From Dyella sp. S184 (GTDB lineage Bacteria; Pseudomonadota; Gammaproteobacteria; Xanthomonadales; Rhodanobacteraceae), in NCBI RefSeq assembly GCF_009766065.1, contig NZ_LMUE01000003.1, positions 106,809-170,808 on the forward strand: 64,000 nucleotides of DNA, written 5' to 3'. The notes below the pieces were generated by a model. That model worked only from the letters and a program-made list of their open reading frames with translations, had not been told where the DNA came from and did not search any database. Within the stretch, counting starts at the first letter, position 1; the number at the start of each line of letters is the position of its first letter. Of this stretch, positions 9,805 to 19,637 are shown piece after piece. The position numbers were made by a program, and so were the translations under genes.

Positions 9805-10605
9805 TCACACGTCGGCACCGGTGTGAGCGATGCGCTCGCGCAACGCCAGATAACGACTGGGCGCGGCACCAAGGACCCGCCGGAACGCCGCGGTGAACGC
9901 GCTGGCGCTGCTGTAACCCAGATCGACCGCGACCTGGGTGATCGATTCGCCACCACCCAGCCGGGTCAGCGCGGCCAGCAGGCAGGCCTGCTGGCGCCAT
10001 GCACTGAAACTCATGCCGGTCTGCTGGCGGAACAAACGGGTGAAGCTGCGGCGGCTCATGCCGGCCTTGTGCGCCATCGCGTCGATGTCGATTTCCAATG
10101 CCGGCGCCGCGATCAGGGCGCGGCACAGGCGGGCCAGCCGCGGATCACGCGGCAGCGGCGTATTCAACGCGAGCGCCGGCATCACGGCGATCTCGTCCAG
10201 CAGCAGCGCCATCACCCGGCCGTCGCGACCATCCAGCGTGTACTCGGCCGGCAGATCCACCGCCTCCAGCAGCAAGGCATGCAGCAGCAGCGAAACCCCG
10301 ATCACACGGCAATGCGGCGGCAGCTGCCCGGCAGCCTTATCCCTCACATAAGCGCTGCGGGTGGACACCGCACCGCTCATGCGCACCTCGTGCGCGACCC
10401 CGGCAGGAATCCACAACGCGCGGCGCGGCGGTACCACCCAGCTGCCTTCGTCGGTGATCACCGTGACCACGCCGGTGGCCGCGTACAGCAGCTGGCCGCG
10501 CTTGTGGGCGTGCCGGGGCAAGACGTAATGCGGCAGATAGTCGTTGCCGGTAATCACGACATCGCGCGGGGTGTCTTCGTAGTGGGTGACGCGTGTATTG
10601 CGCAT
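9805..10605 (-). CDS. AraC family transcriptional regulator with N-terminal cupin domain
   Basis: 266 residues from MRNTRVTH. The N-terminal half is an AraC-type cupin (HYVLPRHAHKRGQLLYAATG, typical of the YdeC/NimR branch); the C-terminal half has two helix-turn-helix units (IDIDAMAHKAGMSRRSFTRLF and ITQVAVDLGYSSASAFTAAF). The longer frame from 10701 is rejected because it fills the shared promoter region. It is divergent from an MFS exporter gene with a 133-bp gap, the usual layout for a regulator controlling that exporter. The inducer is unknown. Confidence 0.88.
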   Translation of the reverse strand: MRNTRVTHYEDTPRDVVITGNDYLPHYVLPRHAHKRGQLLYAATGVVTVITDEGSWVVPPRRALWIPAGVAHEVRMSGAVSTRSAYVRDKAAGQLPPHCRVIGVSLLLHALLLEAVDLPAEYTLDGRDGRVMALLLDEIAVMPALALNTPLPRDPRLARLCRALIAAPALEIDIDAMAHKAGMSRRSFTRLFRQQTGMSFSAWRQQACLLAALTRLGGGESITQVAVDLGYSSASAFTAAFRRVLGAAPSRYLALRERIAHTGADV

Positions 10606-10738
10606 GGTAAACGGGAGTTGGCCCGAATTCGACAGTATTTGACCCACTGATGCATGCGGGCCGACGCCACCCACTCTAAAGTGACGGTCTTGGCGGTGCA
10701 ATACGCGCCAGAGACTTCCCTATCCCCGAGAGTTTTCC

Positions 10739-11977
10739 ATGGATACCCGCGTCGACGAGGCAAGTTTGCCGATTCAACCGATGACGACTCCAGTGCAGCA
10801 CGCCGATGGCACCGCCTTCGGCGTGCTTGGCGGCATCAGCTTCGCGCACATGCTCAACGACATGATCCAGTCGCTGATCCTGGCGATCTATCCGATCCTG
10901 AAAAGCGATTTCCACCTGAGCTTTGCCCAGGTCGGCCTGATCACCCTGACCTACCAGCTGACCGCCTCGATGCTGCAACCGCTGGTCGGCATGGTCACCG
11001 ACCGCCGGCCGATGCCGTATTCGTTGCCGGGGGGCATGGGCTTCACCCTGTGCGGCCTGTTGCTGCTGGCGGTGGCGCCGAATTTTCCGATCCTGCTGGT
11101 AGCCGCCGCACTGGTCGGCACCGGCTCGTCCATCTTCCATCCGGAATCCTCGCGGGTGGCGCGGATGGCTTCGGGTGGCCGACATGGCCTGGCGCAGTCG
11201 CTGTTCCAGGTCGGTGGCAACACCGGCTCGTCGCTGGGACCGCTGCTGGCTGCGTGGATCATCGTGCCGTACGGGCGCGGCAGCGTAGCGTGGTTCTCGC
11301 TGGCGGCGCTGCTGGCGATCGTGGTGCTGCTACAGGTTGGCCGCTGGTATGCGCAGCATCACGTCGCGCGCAGCAAGTCGGCGGCGCGACATCTGACCGT
11401 GGTGGCGCTGTCGCGCAACCAGATCATCGGTGCACTGGCAATCCTCGGCCTGCTGATCTTCTCCAAGTATTTCTACCTGGCCAGCCTCAGCAGCTATTAC
11501 ACCTTCTACCTGATCCACAAGTTCGGCCTCTCGGTGCAAAGCGCACAGGTGCATCTGTTCGTGTTCCTGTTCGCGGTGGCCGCCGGCTCGCTGATCGGCG
11601 GCCCGATCGGCGACCGCATCGGACGCAAGTGGGTGATCTGGGTATCGATCCTCGGCGTGGCGCCTTTCACCCTGCTGCTACCGCACGCGAACCTGATGTG
11701 GACCGGCGTGCTGACGGTGATCATCGGCCTGATCCTGGCCTCGGCGTTCTCGGCGATCCTGGTCTACGCGCAGGAACTGATTCCTGGCCGGGTCGGCATG
11801 ATCTCCGGTTTGTTCTTCGGCTTCGCGTTCGGCATGGGCGGCATCGGTGCCGCCGTACTCGGCGGGCTGGCGGATGCGCATGGCATCGAGTACGTCTACC
11901 GGTTGTGTGCGTATCTGCCGTTGATGGGATTGATTACGGTGTTTTTGCCCAATATCGAGAAGCGGGCTCACGCCTGA
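10739..11977 (+). CDS. fsr: MFS efflux transporter, fosmidomycin-resistance (Fsr) type
   Basis: 412 residues with 12 predicted helices. Recognisable Fsr-type blocks are GISFAHMLNDMIQSLILAIYP near the N-terminus, GTGSSIFHPESSRVARMASGG, LFQVGGNTGSSLGPL and GPIGDRIGRKWVIWVS. Fsr in E. coli exports fosmidomycin; the natural substrate is unknown. A second in-frame Met at 10781 is a possible alternative start. Regulation by the divergent AraC protein is inferred from gene arrangement. The 3' end faces murB across a REP pair. Confidence 0.88.
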   Translation: MDTRVDEASLPIQPMTTPVQHADGTAFGVLGGISFAHMLNDMIQSLILAIYPILKSDFHLSFAQVGLITLTYQLTASMLQPLVGMVTDRRPMPYSLPGGMGFTLCGLLLLAVAPNFPILLVAAALVGTGSSIFHPESSRVARMASGGRHGLAQSLFQVGGNTGSSLGPLLAAWIIVPYGRGSVAWFSLAALLAIVVLLQVGRWYAQHHVARSKSAARHLTVVALSRNQIIGALAILGLLIFSKYFYLASLSSYYTFYLIHKFGLSVQSAQVHLFVFLFAVAAGSLIGGPIGDRIGRKWVIWVSILGVAPFTLLLPHANLMWTGVLTVIIGLILASAFSAILVYAQELIPGRVGMISGLFFGFAFGMGGIGAAVLGGLADAHGIEYVYRLCAYLPLMGLITVFLPNIEKRAHA

Positions 11978-12025
11978 GATTTGTTGCGAGTATGACTTCG
12001 ACAAGCCTCGGACCAACCCGTTTTT

Positions 12026-12152
12026 GTCGTCGTCCCGGCGCAGGCCGGGATTGCGTCACAACGACGGCATCACGGCTGACGAGCATCGCCATGATGCAGC
12101 AATTGCCAGCCTCGCTATTGCAAGCGAGTCCGGCCTGCGCCGGAATGACGAC
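12026..12152. repeat. REP/BIME: two inverted copies between fsr and murB
   Basis: Two GC-rich palindromic units in opposite orientation: 12026-12055 (core CCCGGCGCAGGCCGGGA) and 12122-12152 (core TCCGGCCTGCGCCGGAA), each with a flanking GTCGTC/GACGAC tail. The pair can form a long hairpin in the 187-bp space between convergent genes and may end transcription of both. Related units occur at 46166-46233 and 57143-57222. Confidence 0.8.
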
Positions 12153-12163
12153 ATTGGGAAGTT

Positions 12164-13273
12164 TCAGAGTGCGCCGATGACTACCGGCTCTGGCTCCAGC
12201 GCAACGCCGAATTTTTCGCGTACCCCGTGTATCACCTGTTGCGCCAGCGCCCACAGTTGCGGCCCTGTCGCCTCCCCATGATTGACCAGCACCAGCGCAT
12301 GCCGATTGGAGATGCCGGCATCACCTTCACGGACACCCTTGAAACCGGCGGCCTCGATCATCCAGGCGGCGGATACTTTGCAACGGCCGTCCGGCTGCGG
12401 CCACGCAGCCAGTCCGGCATGTTCGCGCTTGAGTGCATCCGCCAGCGCAGCGTCGAGAATCGGATTCTTGAAGAAGCTGCCCGCGTTGCCGATCACCATC
12501 GGATCAGGCAGTTTGCTGGTGCGCAAGTGCACCACAGCTTCGGCCACGTGGAACGGTGCGGGCTTGTCCACGCCCATCCGTGCCAGTTGCTCGTTGATGC
12601 CGGCGTAGTCGGTGCGTAGCGGACGGCTGCGCGGCAGCACGAAGCGCACGGCGGTGACGATGTAACGGCCGGGCTCATGCTTGAACAGCGAGTCGCGATA
12701 AGCGAACGCACAGGTCGCATGATCGAGCGTCACCACGCGACGTTCGCGGATATCCCATGCTTCCACACTTTCGATGAACTCAGCCACTTCGCAACCATAG
12801 GCACCGATGTTCTGGATCGGTGCAGCACCAACGGTGCCGGGTATCAGGATCAGGTTTTCCAGGCCGGCGTAGCCCTGGCCCAGGGTCCAGCGCACGAAGT
12901 CGTCCCATCGCTCGCCGGCGGCCACGGCGATGCGTGCACTGTCGCCATCGCTTTCCACTTGGACGCCACTTGTGGCAAGCGTCTCGACATGGACGCCACT
13001 TGTGGCAAGCGTCTCGACATGGACGCCACGGGTTTCCATCGCCAGCACCGTGCCGTCGAAATCGTTGGTGAACAGCACGTTGCTACCCTCGCCCAGCACC
13101 AGCAAACGCCCGTTGCGCACGGCGGGAAAGTCGAGCAGCTCGGGCAACTTGCTGGCATCGCGGATCTCCGCCAACAGCTTCGCCCTTGCGGCCACGCGCA
13201 ACGTGTTGCGGTTGGCCAGCGAGGCGTTTTCGATGAGCGTATAGCCGCCCATGTCCGTGCGTTCAGGCAACAT
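12164..13273 (-). CDS. murB: UDP-N-acetylenolpyruvoylglucosamine reductase with internal 10-residue tandem repeat
   Basis: FAD enzyme of peptidoglycan synthesis, reducing enolpyruvyl-UDP-GlcNAc to UDP-MurNAc. Landmarks: LVLGEGSNVLFTNDF (FAD binding), LILIPGTVGAAPIQNIGAYG, GNAGSFFKNP (catalytic Ser) and a C-terminal EPEPVVIG Glu; type I (E. coli-like) MurB. Odd feature: residues 83-102 are two exact copies of GVHVETLATS followed by a partial third (GVQVES), encoded by a perfect 30-bp DNA duplication. The start at 13273 overlaps the pyrD stop by 11 bp; an alternative Met at 13252 (MGGYTL) exists. Last gene of a five-gene minus-strand run. Confidence 0.95.
   Translation of the reverse strand: MLPERTDMGGYTLIENASLANRNTLRVAARAKLLAEIRDASKLPELLDFPAVRNGRLLVLGEGSNVLFTNDFDGTVLAMETRGVHVETLATSGVHVETLATSGVQVESDGDSARIAVAAGERWDDFVRWTLGQGYAGLENLILIPGTVGAAPIQNIGAYGCEVAEFIESVEAWDIRERRVVTLDHATCAFAYRDSLFKHEPGRYIVTAVRFVLPRSRPLRTDYAGINEQLARMGVDKPAPFHVAEAVVHLRTSKLPDPMVIGNAGSFFKNPILDAALADALKREHAGLAAWPQPDGRCKVSAAWMIEAAGFKGVREGDAGISNRHALVLVNHGEATGPQLWALAQQVIHGVREKFGVALEPEPVVIGAL
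12961..13029. repeat. 30-bp in-frame tandem duplication inside murB
   Basis: Two perfect adjacent 30-bp units, 12961-12990 and 12991-13020, followed by 9 bp of a third (13021-13029). Thirty bases is ten codons, so the reading frame is kept and the protein gains GVHVETLATS twice. Likely made by slippage or unequal exchange; copy number may vary between strains. Confidence 0.95.
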
Positions 13274-14300
13274 TTGCAGCCTCGCGCTGGCGGCGGAGCT
13301 CGTTGACGCATTCGCCGATCAGATGCGGCCCACGGTAGATCAGGCCCGAATAGACCTGTACCAGCAAGGCGCCTGCATCGATCTTCTCAGCCGCATTACT
13401 GCCTTCAAGGATGCCACCCACGCCGATCAACGGAATGCGCCCCTGCAGGCGCTTATGCATGCCGGCCAATACCGCGGTGGAGCGCTCGAACAGCGGCCTG
13501 CCGGACAAGCCGCCGGTTTCGCCACCACGCGGATCGTCGGCGACGGCGGCATGGTCGATCGTGGTATTGCTGCAGATCACGCCATCGATGCCGGTACTCA
13601 GCAGCACTTCGGCAATCGCATCCAGCTCGGCCTCGGTGAGATCCGGCGCGATCTTCAACAGCATCGGCTTGCGCCGGCCATGCTGCGAACCGAGTCGTTC
13701 CTGCGCCTCACGCAGGACCGAGATGAAGCGGCGCAGCATGGCTTCTTCCTGCAGGTCGCGCAGGCCCTGGGTATTCGGTGAGGAAATATTGACGGTGATG
13801 TAACTGGCGTGTTCGTACACGCGAGTGAGACAGGTGAGGTAATCGTTGACAGCCTTCTCGTTCGGCGTGTCCTTGTTCTTGCCGATGTTGATGCCGAGCA
13901 CGCCGTGATAGCCGGACTGTTGCACGTTGCGCACCAGGGCCTCGACACCACCATTGTTGAAGCCGAGCCGGTTGATGATTCCCTCGTGCTGCGGCAGTCG
14001 GAACATGCGCGGTTTGTCGTTGCCCGGCTGCGGCAGCGGCGTCACCGTGCCGACTTCGATGAAGCCGAACCCGAGCGCGTTGAGCGCGTCGAGGTGTTCG
14101 GCATTCTTGTCCAGTCCAGCAGCGAGCCCGACCGGATTCGGAAACGTGATGCCAAATGCCGTCGTTGGCAAATCCGCCGGTGGCTTGGCGATCCACTGCG
14201 CGAAATTACTGCGCTGGGCCACGCCCAGCCCGTACAGGGTGACGTGATGCGCGGTTTCAGGATCGAGCTTGAACAGCAGCGGACGCAGGTAGTCGTACAT
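13263..14300 (-). CDS. pyrD: Dihydroorotate dehydrogenase (quinone), class 2
   Basis: FMN enzyme oxidising dihydroorotate to orotate with quinone as acceptor, at the inner membrane. Class 2 signs: amphipathic N-terminal helix MYDYLRPLLFKLDPETAHH, FPNPVGLAAGLDKN, NRLGFNNGG, VNISSPNTQGLRDLQ (with the class 2 catalytic Ser), LLKIAPDL and GVGGI near the end. 345 residues, close to the 336 of E. coli PyrD. It follows the methyltransferase gene after 3 bp and overlaps murB by 11 bp. Confidence 0.97.
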   Translation of the reverse strand: MYDYLRPLLFKLDPETAHHVTLYGLGVAQRSNFAQWIAKPPADLPTTAFGITFPNPVGLAAGLDKNAEHLDALNALGFGFIEVGTVTPLPQPGNDKPRMFRLPQHEGIINRLGFNNGGVEALVRNVQQSGYHGVLGINIGKNKDTPNEKAVNDYLTCLTRVYEHASYITVNISSPNTQGLRDLQEEAMLRRFISVLREAQERLGSQHGRRKPMLLKIAPDLTEAELDAIAEVLLSTGIDGVICSNTTIDHAAVADDPRGGETGGLSGRPLFERSTAVLAGMHKRLQGRIPLIGVGGILEGSNAAEKIDAGALLVQVYSGLIYRGPHLIGECVNELRRQREAANVA

Positions 14301-14303
14301 GGA

Positions 14304-15071
14304 TCAGGCCATATGTCCGGCAAAGATGCGGGTGTCGTAATCGAAGCTTACCGTGCCGTGCTCGGCGCAGGCGTCGAACAGTTCGCGCAGCGCATGCAGC
14401 ATCGGCTCATGTTTGGGATGACCGGCCTGCGGCGCATAGGACGAGGACATCAGCCTTCCGCGCAGGGCCTCGAAATCCAGCCGCTGGCCATGCTCGAAGC
14501 TAGCGCTGCCACGATAACCGTCACCGAACCAGGCGTGCATCCGCGCATCGTCCGCATAACGCTCGGCGACGCTGGTGTAGTCAGTACCATAAGCCTGCAG
14601 AAGCGCTTCGTAGCCTTCGAGAAAGCGCGTACCGATCAGCCGGCGCGAATTCCACCAGATCGCTGCCAGCCCGCTTGGCCGCAGGATGCGCGAGAACTCG
14701 CGCCGCGTCGCCTCCTCGTCGAACCAGTGGAACGCCTGCGCCACTGTGGCCAGATCCACGCTGGCATCGGCAAGTCCCGTTGCAGTCGCGGTGCCGTCGA
14801 CCGCATGAAATCCATCGTAGGCATGCAGCCACTGTTCGGCCGCCGCGCGCATTGGCGCGTTCGGCTCCACCGCCGTCACGCGATAACCGGCATCGAGAAA
14901 CATCTTCGACGAGATGCCGGTACCCGCGCCGATATCGGCCACCCGCCAACTACGATCGACGCCTAGCTCGCGCTGTAGCCATTCAAGCAACGCCACTGGA
15001 TAGTCCGGCCGGTAGCGCACGTAGTCGTCGACGCGATCGCTGAAACGCGCAGTGGAATGCAGGTCGCTCAT
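14304..15071 (-). CDS. Class I SAM-dependent methyltransferase (UbiE/Tam-like)
   Basis: 255 residues. SAM-binding motif I is VADIGAGTGISSKMFLDAG (about residues 44-62) followed by the acidic VTAVEPN; AQAFHWFD and FSRILRPSGLAAIWWN are typical of the Methyltransf_11 family that includes trans-aconitate-type enzymes. The substrate is not evident. Sits between an SDR gene (19-bp gap) and pyrD (3-bp gap) in an apparent operon. Confidence 0.85.
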   Translation of the reverse strand: MSDLHSTARFSDRVDDYVRYRPDYPVALLEWLQRELGVDRSWRVADIGAGTGISSKMFLDAGYRVTAVEPNAPMRAAAEQWLHAYDGFHAVDGTATATGLADASVDLATVAQAFHWFDEEATRREFSRILRPSGLAAIWWNSRRLIGTRFLEGYEALLQAYGTDYTSVAERYADDARMHAWFGDGYRGSASFEHGQRLDFEALRGRLMSSSYAPQAGHPKHEPMLHALRELFDACAEHGTVSFDYDTRIFAGHMA

Positions 15072-15090
15072 GTCATCAACTCCGCTTCAC

Positions 15091-15867
15091 TCAGCCATTG
15101 AGCATCTGGCCGCCATCGACGGCCAGGGTCTGTCCAGTGATCCAGCCAGCCCACGGCGAGGCGAGGAACAGTGCGGCGTATGCGACTTCTTCCGGCGTGC
15201 CGTAGCGGCCGAACGGGATTTTTGCCAGTACGGCGGCATAGCGCGCCGGATCCTCGTGCTTGCAGCGATCCCACATGCCGTCGGCAAAATCGATCGAGCC
15301 GGGGGCAATCGCGTTGACGCGAATCCGCTGCGCAGCCAGTGCCAACGCCTGTGACGTGGTGTAGTGACTCAGCGCAGCCTTCATCGCTGCGTAGGACGGA
15401 CCAGCAGCTCGCGGTCGCAATGCCGCGATCGAACTGGTGTGCAGGATGCTGGCGTGTGCCGACTTTTCCAGATACGGCAGCGCCACTCGCGAAGCGCGCA
15501 CCGCGGCCATCAGGTCGACATTGAAGTCAGCCAGCCACGCTTCATCGTTGTCGCCGAAGCCGTAACCGCTGGCGTTGTTGACCAGCACGTCGATGCCACC
15601 GAGCGCGCTGGCGGCATTCGCGATATAGCCCTCGATGGCCGCGGCGCTGGCCAGGTCGCACGACTGCGCGTGCGCGGTGACTCCATGCCCAGCGACTTCC
15701 TGCCGGGTCAGTTCGAGTGCATCCGCACTGCGAGCACAGATCGACACGGCGGCACCACTCTGCGCAAACGCCAGCGCCATGCTGCGGCCGATACCACGAC
15801 TGCCGCCGGCCACCACCACGCGGTAACCGTGAAAATCAAAAGGCGGGAACAGCGACGTCGGCGTCAT
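15091..15867 (-). CDS. SDR family NAD(P)-dependent oxidoreductase
   Basis: 258 residues from MTPTSLF. Rossmann nucleotide motif AGGSRGIGRSMA (TGxxxGIG type), NNASGYG, and the active-site pair Ser (HTSSIAALRP) with YAAMK (Y-x-x-x-K); the end AVDGGQMLNG is typical of FabG-like SDRs. Which alcohol or ketone it acts on cannot be told. The longer frame to 15930 is rejected because it overlaps the upstream DUF4190 gene, whose stop lies only 4 bp before 15867. Confidence 0.88.
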   Translation of the reverse strand: MTPTSLFPPFDFHGYRVVVAGGSRGIGRSMALAFAQSGAAVSICARSADALELTRQEVAGHGVTAHAQSCDLASAAAIEGYIANAASALGGIDVLVNNASGYGFGDNDEAWLADFNVDLMAAVRASRVALPYLEKSAHASILHTSSIAALRPRAAGPSYAAMKAALSHYTTSQALALAAQRIRVNAIAPGSIDFADGMWDRCKHEDPARYAAVLAKIPFGRYGTPEEVAYAALFLASPWAGWITGQTLAVDGGQMLNG

Positions 15868-15871
15868 GGGC

Positions 15872-16183
15872 TCAATGCCAGTGCCAAGGCCAGTGCGCGC
15901 CGAGACTGAGGAAGAGCACACCAAGCACAAACATCACCGCGAGCATGACCAGGACCAGATGCGCATAGCCCAGGATTAGGCCGGCAATCGCCATGCCATC
16001 ACCCTCGATGGCCGTGCCAGCGGGGGCGCGACGGATCTCGCCGCGCGCCATGTGGCCACAGATGACAGCCACGATCGCGCCGATAAATGGCAAAAGACAC
16101 CAGCTGAGGATGCCGAACACCAGGCTCACGATCGCCAGTGAGCTGGTACGTGGAACTGGCTGATACGCAGGTTGATAGCTCAT
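15872..16183 (-). CDS. DUF4190 domain small membrane protein
   Basis: 103 residues from MSYQPAYQPV. A Tyr/Pro/Gln-rich head is followed by two hydrophobic helices (SLAIVSLVFGILSWCLLPFIGAIVAVICG and a second pair AIAGLILGYAHLVLVMLAVMFV), with the HMARGEIRR loop between, as in DUF4190 proteins. Function unknown. First gene of the run toward murB, with a 4-bp gap to the SDR gene. Confidence 0.8.
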   Translation of the reverse strand: MSYQPAYQPVPRTSSLAIVSLVFGILSWCLLPFIGAIVAVICGHMARGEIRRAPAGTAIEGDGMAIAGLILGYAHLVLVMLAVMFVLGVLFLSLGAHWPWHWH

Positions 16184-16275
16184 CGCCGCTGCACTCGCTA
16201 TGTGGGTTACGAAGGTGCCGACACGTCTTGCCAACGGTCACGGGCAGCGAACTGCCCGTGACCGTATTGCATCGC

Positions 16276-17811
16276 TTACAGGTCGAACTTGATGCCTTGT
16301 GCCAGCGGCAGCGAGTCCGAATAGTTGATGGTATTGGTCTGGCGGCGCATGTAGACCTTCCATGCATCGGAGCCCGACTCGCGACCGCCGCCGGTTTCCT
16401 TCTCACCACCGAACGCGCCGCCGATCTCCGCACCCGAGGTGCCGATGTTGACGTTGGCAATGCCGCAATCCGAACCAGCTGCCGACAGGAACTGCTCGCC
16501 CGCGCGCAGGTTGTTGGTGAAGATCGACGAGGACAAGCCCTGCGGCACGTCGTTCTGCATCTCGATCGCCTCGTCCAGCGTCTTGAACGGCATCACGTAG
16601 AGGATCGGCGCGAACGTTTCGGTCTGCACGACTTCGTGCGAGTTTGCGATGCCGGTGACGATCGTGGGCAGCACGAAGTTACCCTTGCGGTCGGTCAGCG
16701 CTGCACCGCCGGTGGCGATCGTGCCGCCCGCGGCCTTGGCCTTTTCGACCGCGGCAAGGTAACCCTGCACCGCTTCCGGGCTGTTGAGCGGCCCCATCAG
16801 CGTGGTCGACAGGTTCGGATCGCCGATCTTGCCCTCGACCTGCTTGTACGCCTTGACCAGGGTCTCCAGCACGTTCTTGTAGATCGATTCGTGCACGAAC
16901 AGGCGGCGCGTGGTGGTGCAGCGCTGGCCGGCGGTGCCGACGGCGCCGAACACGATGCCCGGGATCGCCAGCTTCAGGTCGGCACTTTCATCGAGGATGA
17001 TCGCGTTGTTGCCGCCCAGCTCCAGCAGCGAGCGGCCCATGCGCTGCGCCACGCGCTCGCCGACCATGCGACCGACCTTGGTCGAACCGGTGAAGCTGAT
17101 CAGCGGGATGCGCTTGTCGTCGACGAAGCCCTGCGACAGCTCGGTGCCGGCATCGTTGAACAGGAAGAACAGGTCGGGGAAGCCGCCAGCCTTCAGCGCC
17201 TCGTTGCAGATGCGGATGGTGGCGATTGCCGACAGCGGTGTCTTCGGCGACGGCTTCCAGATGCAGATGTCGCCGGCGATGGTGGCGAGGAACGAGTTCC
17301 ATGCCCACACCGCGACCGGGAAGTTGAACGCGCTGATGATGCCAACCAGACCCAGCGGGTGGTACTGGTCGTACATGCGATGGCCCGGGCGCTCCGAGTG
17401 CATGGTGGCGCCGTACATCATGCGGCTCTGGCCCACCGCGAAGTCGGCGATATCGATCATCTCCTGTACTTCGCCGTCGCCCTCGGGCTTGATCTTGCCC
17501 ATCTCCAGCGCAACCAGCGAACCCAGTGCATCCTTGTGCTCGCGCAGTGCTACACCGCACAGGCGCACTGCTTCACCGCGCAGCGGTGCCGGCGTGGTAC
17601 GCCAGATCTTGAAAGCTTCCTGCGCACGCTTGACAATCACTTCATAGTCGGCAGCACTGGAGGCATGCACGGTACCGAGCACGTCGCCGGTAGCCGGATT
17701 CACCGGCTTCAGCACGCCAGCGTCGGTGGTCTTCGACCACTCGCCCTGGCCGAGGTACGTACCGGACTGGTCGCCGTGAAGGCCCAGAGCCTGGAGGATT
17801 GCATGCGACAT
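16276..17811 (-). CDS. Aldehyde dehydrogenase, ALDH7 (aminoadipate semialdehyde/P6C dehydrogenase) type
   Basis: 511 residues. Features of the antiquitin/AmaB group: [57 protein letters not shown] (catalytic Glu in ELGG) and [14 protein letters not shown] with the nucleophile Cys. ALDH7 enzymes oxidise alpha-aminoadipate semialdehyde in lysine breakdown and other aldehydes in stress. It stands alone, with 92 bp before the DUF4190 gene and a tRNA gene upstream, so no operon helps narrow the substrate. Confidence 0.9.
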   Translation of the reverse strand: MSHAILQALGLHGDQSGTYLGQGEWSKTTDAGVLKPVNPATGDVLGTVHASSAADYEVIVKRAQEAFKIWRTTPAPLRGEAVRLCGVALREHKDALGSLVALEMGKIKPEGDGEVQEMIDIADFAVGQSRMMYGATMHSERPGHRMYDQYHPLGLVGIISAFNFPVAVWAWNSFLATIAGDICIWKPSPKTPLSAIATIRICNEALKAGGFPDLFFLFNDAGTELSQGFVDDKRIPLISFTGSTKVGRMVGERVAQRMGRSLLELGGNNAIILDESADLKLAIPGIVFGAVGTAGQRCTTTRRLFVHESIYKNVLETLVKAYKQVEGKIGDPNLSTTLMGPLNSPEAVQGYLAAVEKAKAAGGTIATGGAALTDRKGNFVLPTIVTGIANSHEVVQTETFAPILYVMPFKTLDEAIEMQNDVPQGLSSSIFTNNLRAGEQFLSAAGSDCGIANVNIGTSGAEIGGAFGGEKETGGGRESGSDAWKVYMRRQTNTINYSDSLPLAQGIKFDL

Positions 17812-17953
17812 GGATGTCTCCTGGACTTGCGTGGCGCCCGCGGGCGCCGTGAGGAAGGCGGGTAAACGCTCATTCTAGCAGGCCGCCCGGTCCTTCCTGA
17901 TTAAAGCCGGCCGGATCGCGCCAGCGCGGGATCCATGCGAAAATCCCGCCGCT

Positions 17954-18030
<77 letters not shown>

Positions 18031-18042
18031 TTTTTGAAAACC

Positions 18043-18065
18043 AAAGGCCGGCCATGCCGGCCTTT
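18043..18065. terminator. Hairpin between tRNA-Arg and selO (probably bidirectional)
   Basis: AAAGGCCGGC, loop CAT, GCCGGCCTTT: a perfect 10-bp stem with a 3-nt loop. It lies 13 bp past the tRNA end and 12 bp past the selO stop on the other strand, where it is followed by a T-rich stretch (GGTTTTC). Confidence 0.7.
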
Positions 18066-18077
18066 GTGCTTCCCGGT

Positions 18078-19637
18078 TCACGAGCTGCACGAGAGCATCG
18101 AGCAACCGGCCTTGTGCCGCGCCCAGTCCGGGCGCTTCTGCGCGAACGCCTCGCGACCGGGCTGGTCGTCATACGGGTGGCGCATCACGTCGAGCAGCTC
18201 GGCGACGCCGCCGGGGTCGCCCTGTTCGGCCCGATCGATCGCCTGCTGCGCCAGATAATTGCGCAGTACATAGCGAGGATTGGCCGTACGCATCTGTTCG
18301 CGGCGTTGCGAAACTGATAGCGGGTCCGCGGCAAGCCGCGCGACATAACGCAGCAGCCAGTCGTTGAGTACCGGCTCAGCCGCGCGTCGTTTCGCCTCGT
18401 CGTAAAACGTCTCGTTAAGCGGCTCAAGCGTCGGTGTCTGCACATCGATATCGGCCAGCGCGCGAAACCACAGCGTCATGTCGATCTCGGCGTGCTGCAT
18501 CAGCGACTGCAGCGACTGCATCAGCACCACATCGTCATCGCGACACTCGACCAGGCCGAGCTTGGCGGCGATATTCGTGCGATCGGCGGCGGCATAAGCC
18601 GCTGCGTAACGATCCAGCCCAGCCTGCAACGGTTCGACGCCGGCAAACATTGGCGCCAGGGCGCCGGCGAGGCGACTCAGGTTCCACCACGCCACGTTCG
18701 GCTGTTGGCCGAAACGGTAGCGGCGGCGTTGTGCGTCGGTGGTGTTCGGCGTCCACTCCGGATCGTAGTTGTCGACCCAACCGTAAGGGCCATAGTCGAT
18801 GGTGAGGCCGAGGATCGACATATTGTCGGTGTTCATCACACCGTGCACAAAACCCACGCGCATCCAGTGCGCGATCATCGTCGCAGTGCGTTCGCATACC
18901 TGCGCGAACCACTCCGCATAAAGCGCCTCGCCCTGGCCACCGAGTTCCGGGAAGTCGCGACGAATGGTGAAGTCGACCAGCTGCTTCAGCAGTGCGGTTT
19001 CGCCGCGCGATGCAGGCAGCTCGAAATTGCCGAAGCGGATGAATGAGGGCGCCACGCGACAGACGATTGCGCCGCGCTCCGCTGCGGCGTTGCCGTCGTA
19101 GAACATGTCACGCACGACCGGCTCGCCGATATCGACCAGGCTCAGTGCACGGGTGGTGGGCACGCCGAGGTGATGCATCGCCTCGCTGCACAGGAACTCG
19201 CGCACCGACGAGCGCAGCACCGCGCGCCCGTCTGCCCCACGCGAATACGGTGTCAGTCCAGCGCCTTTCAGCTGCAGTTCCCAGCGCTCGCCGGCAGCAT
19301 TGATCGTCTCACCCAATGAAATCGCCCGTCCATCGCCGAGCTGACCGGCCCAGTTGCCGAACTGATGGCCACCATAATTCGCTGCGTACGGCTGCATGTC
19401 GTCCAGCAGGGCATTGCCGCCAAACACTTGCGCAAATTCCGGTGTGGCGATCTCGGCCTCGCTGAAACCCAGCGTCGCCGCCATCTCGGCCGAATACGCC
19501 AGCACACGCGGTGCGGCGACCGGCGTGGGATCAACCCGTGAGTACAGTGCGCCCTCGACCTGGCGCAGACGCGCGCCCTGCTCCGGATCACCGGGCAGGT
19601 CACGGACGAAGGCGTTGTCGAAGTGGAGTTTGAACAT
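18078..19637 (-). CDS. selO: SelO/YdiU family protein adenylyltransferase (pseudokinase fold)
   Basis: 519 residues. SelO proteins transfer AMP to Ser/Thr/Tyr of target proteins and act in redox stress. Visible: [43 protein letters not shown] and [12 protein letters not shown] (the flipped catalytic loop), [13 protein letters not shown] (metal-binding Asp), and an NPRYVLRN region near the end. The C-terminus is LSCSS: a Cys sits at the antepenultimate position, where eukaryotic SelO has selenocysteine. Single gene, convergent with the tRNA. Confidence 0.95.
   Translation of the reverse strand: MFKLHFDNAFVRDLPGDPEQGARLRQVEGALYSRVDPTPVAAPRVLAYSAEMAATLGFSEAEIATPEFAQVFGGNALLDDMQPYAANYGGHQFGNWAGQLGDGRAISLGETINAAGERWELQLKGAGLTPYSRGADGRAVLRSSVREFLCSEAMHHLGVPTTRALSLVDIGEPVVRDMFYDGNAAAERGAIVCRVAPSFIRFGNFELPASRGETALLKQLVDFTIRRDFPELGGQGEALYAEWFAQVCERTATMIAHWMRVGFVHGVMNTDNMSILGLTIDYGPYGWVDNYDPEWTPNTTDAQRRRYRFGQQPNVAWWNLSRLAGALAPMFAGVEPLQAGLDRYAAAYAAADRTNIAAKLGLVECRDDDVVLMQSLQSLMQHAEIDMTLWFRALADIDVQTPTLEPLNETFYDEAKRRAAEPVLNDWLLRYVARLAADPLSVSQRREQMRTANPRYVLRNYLAQQAIDRAEQGDPGGVAELLDVMRHPYDDQPGREAFAQKRPDWARHKAGCSMLSCSS

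Noticed and set aside
10654-12180. 508-residue open frame on the plus strand
   Set aside because: Out-of-frame shadow of fsr; Arg/Pro/Gly-rich with no motif.
16138-17865. 575-residue open frame on the plus strand
   Set aside because: Antisense to the ALDH7 gene; composition is that of a mirror frame.
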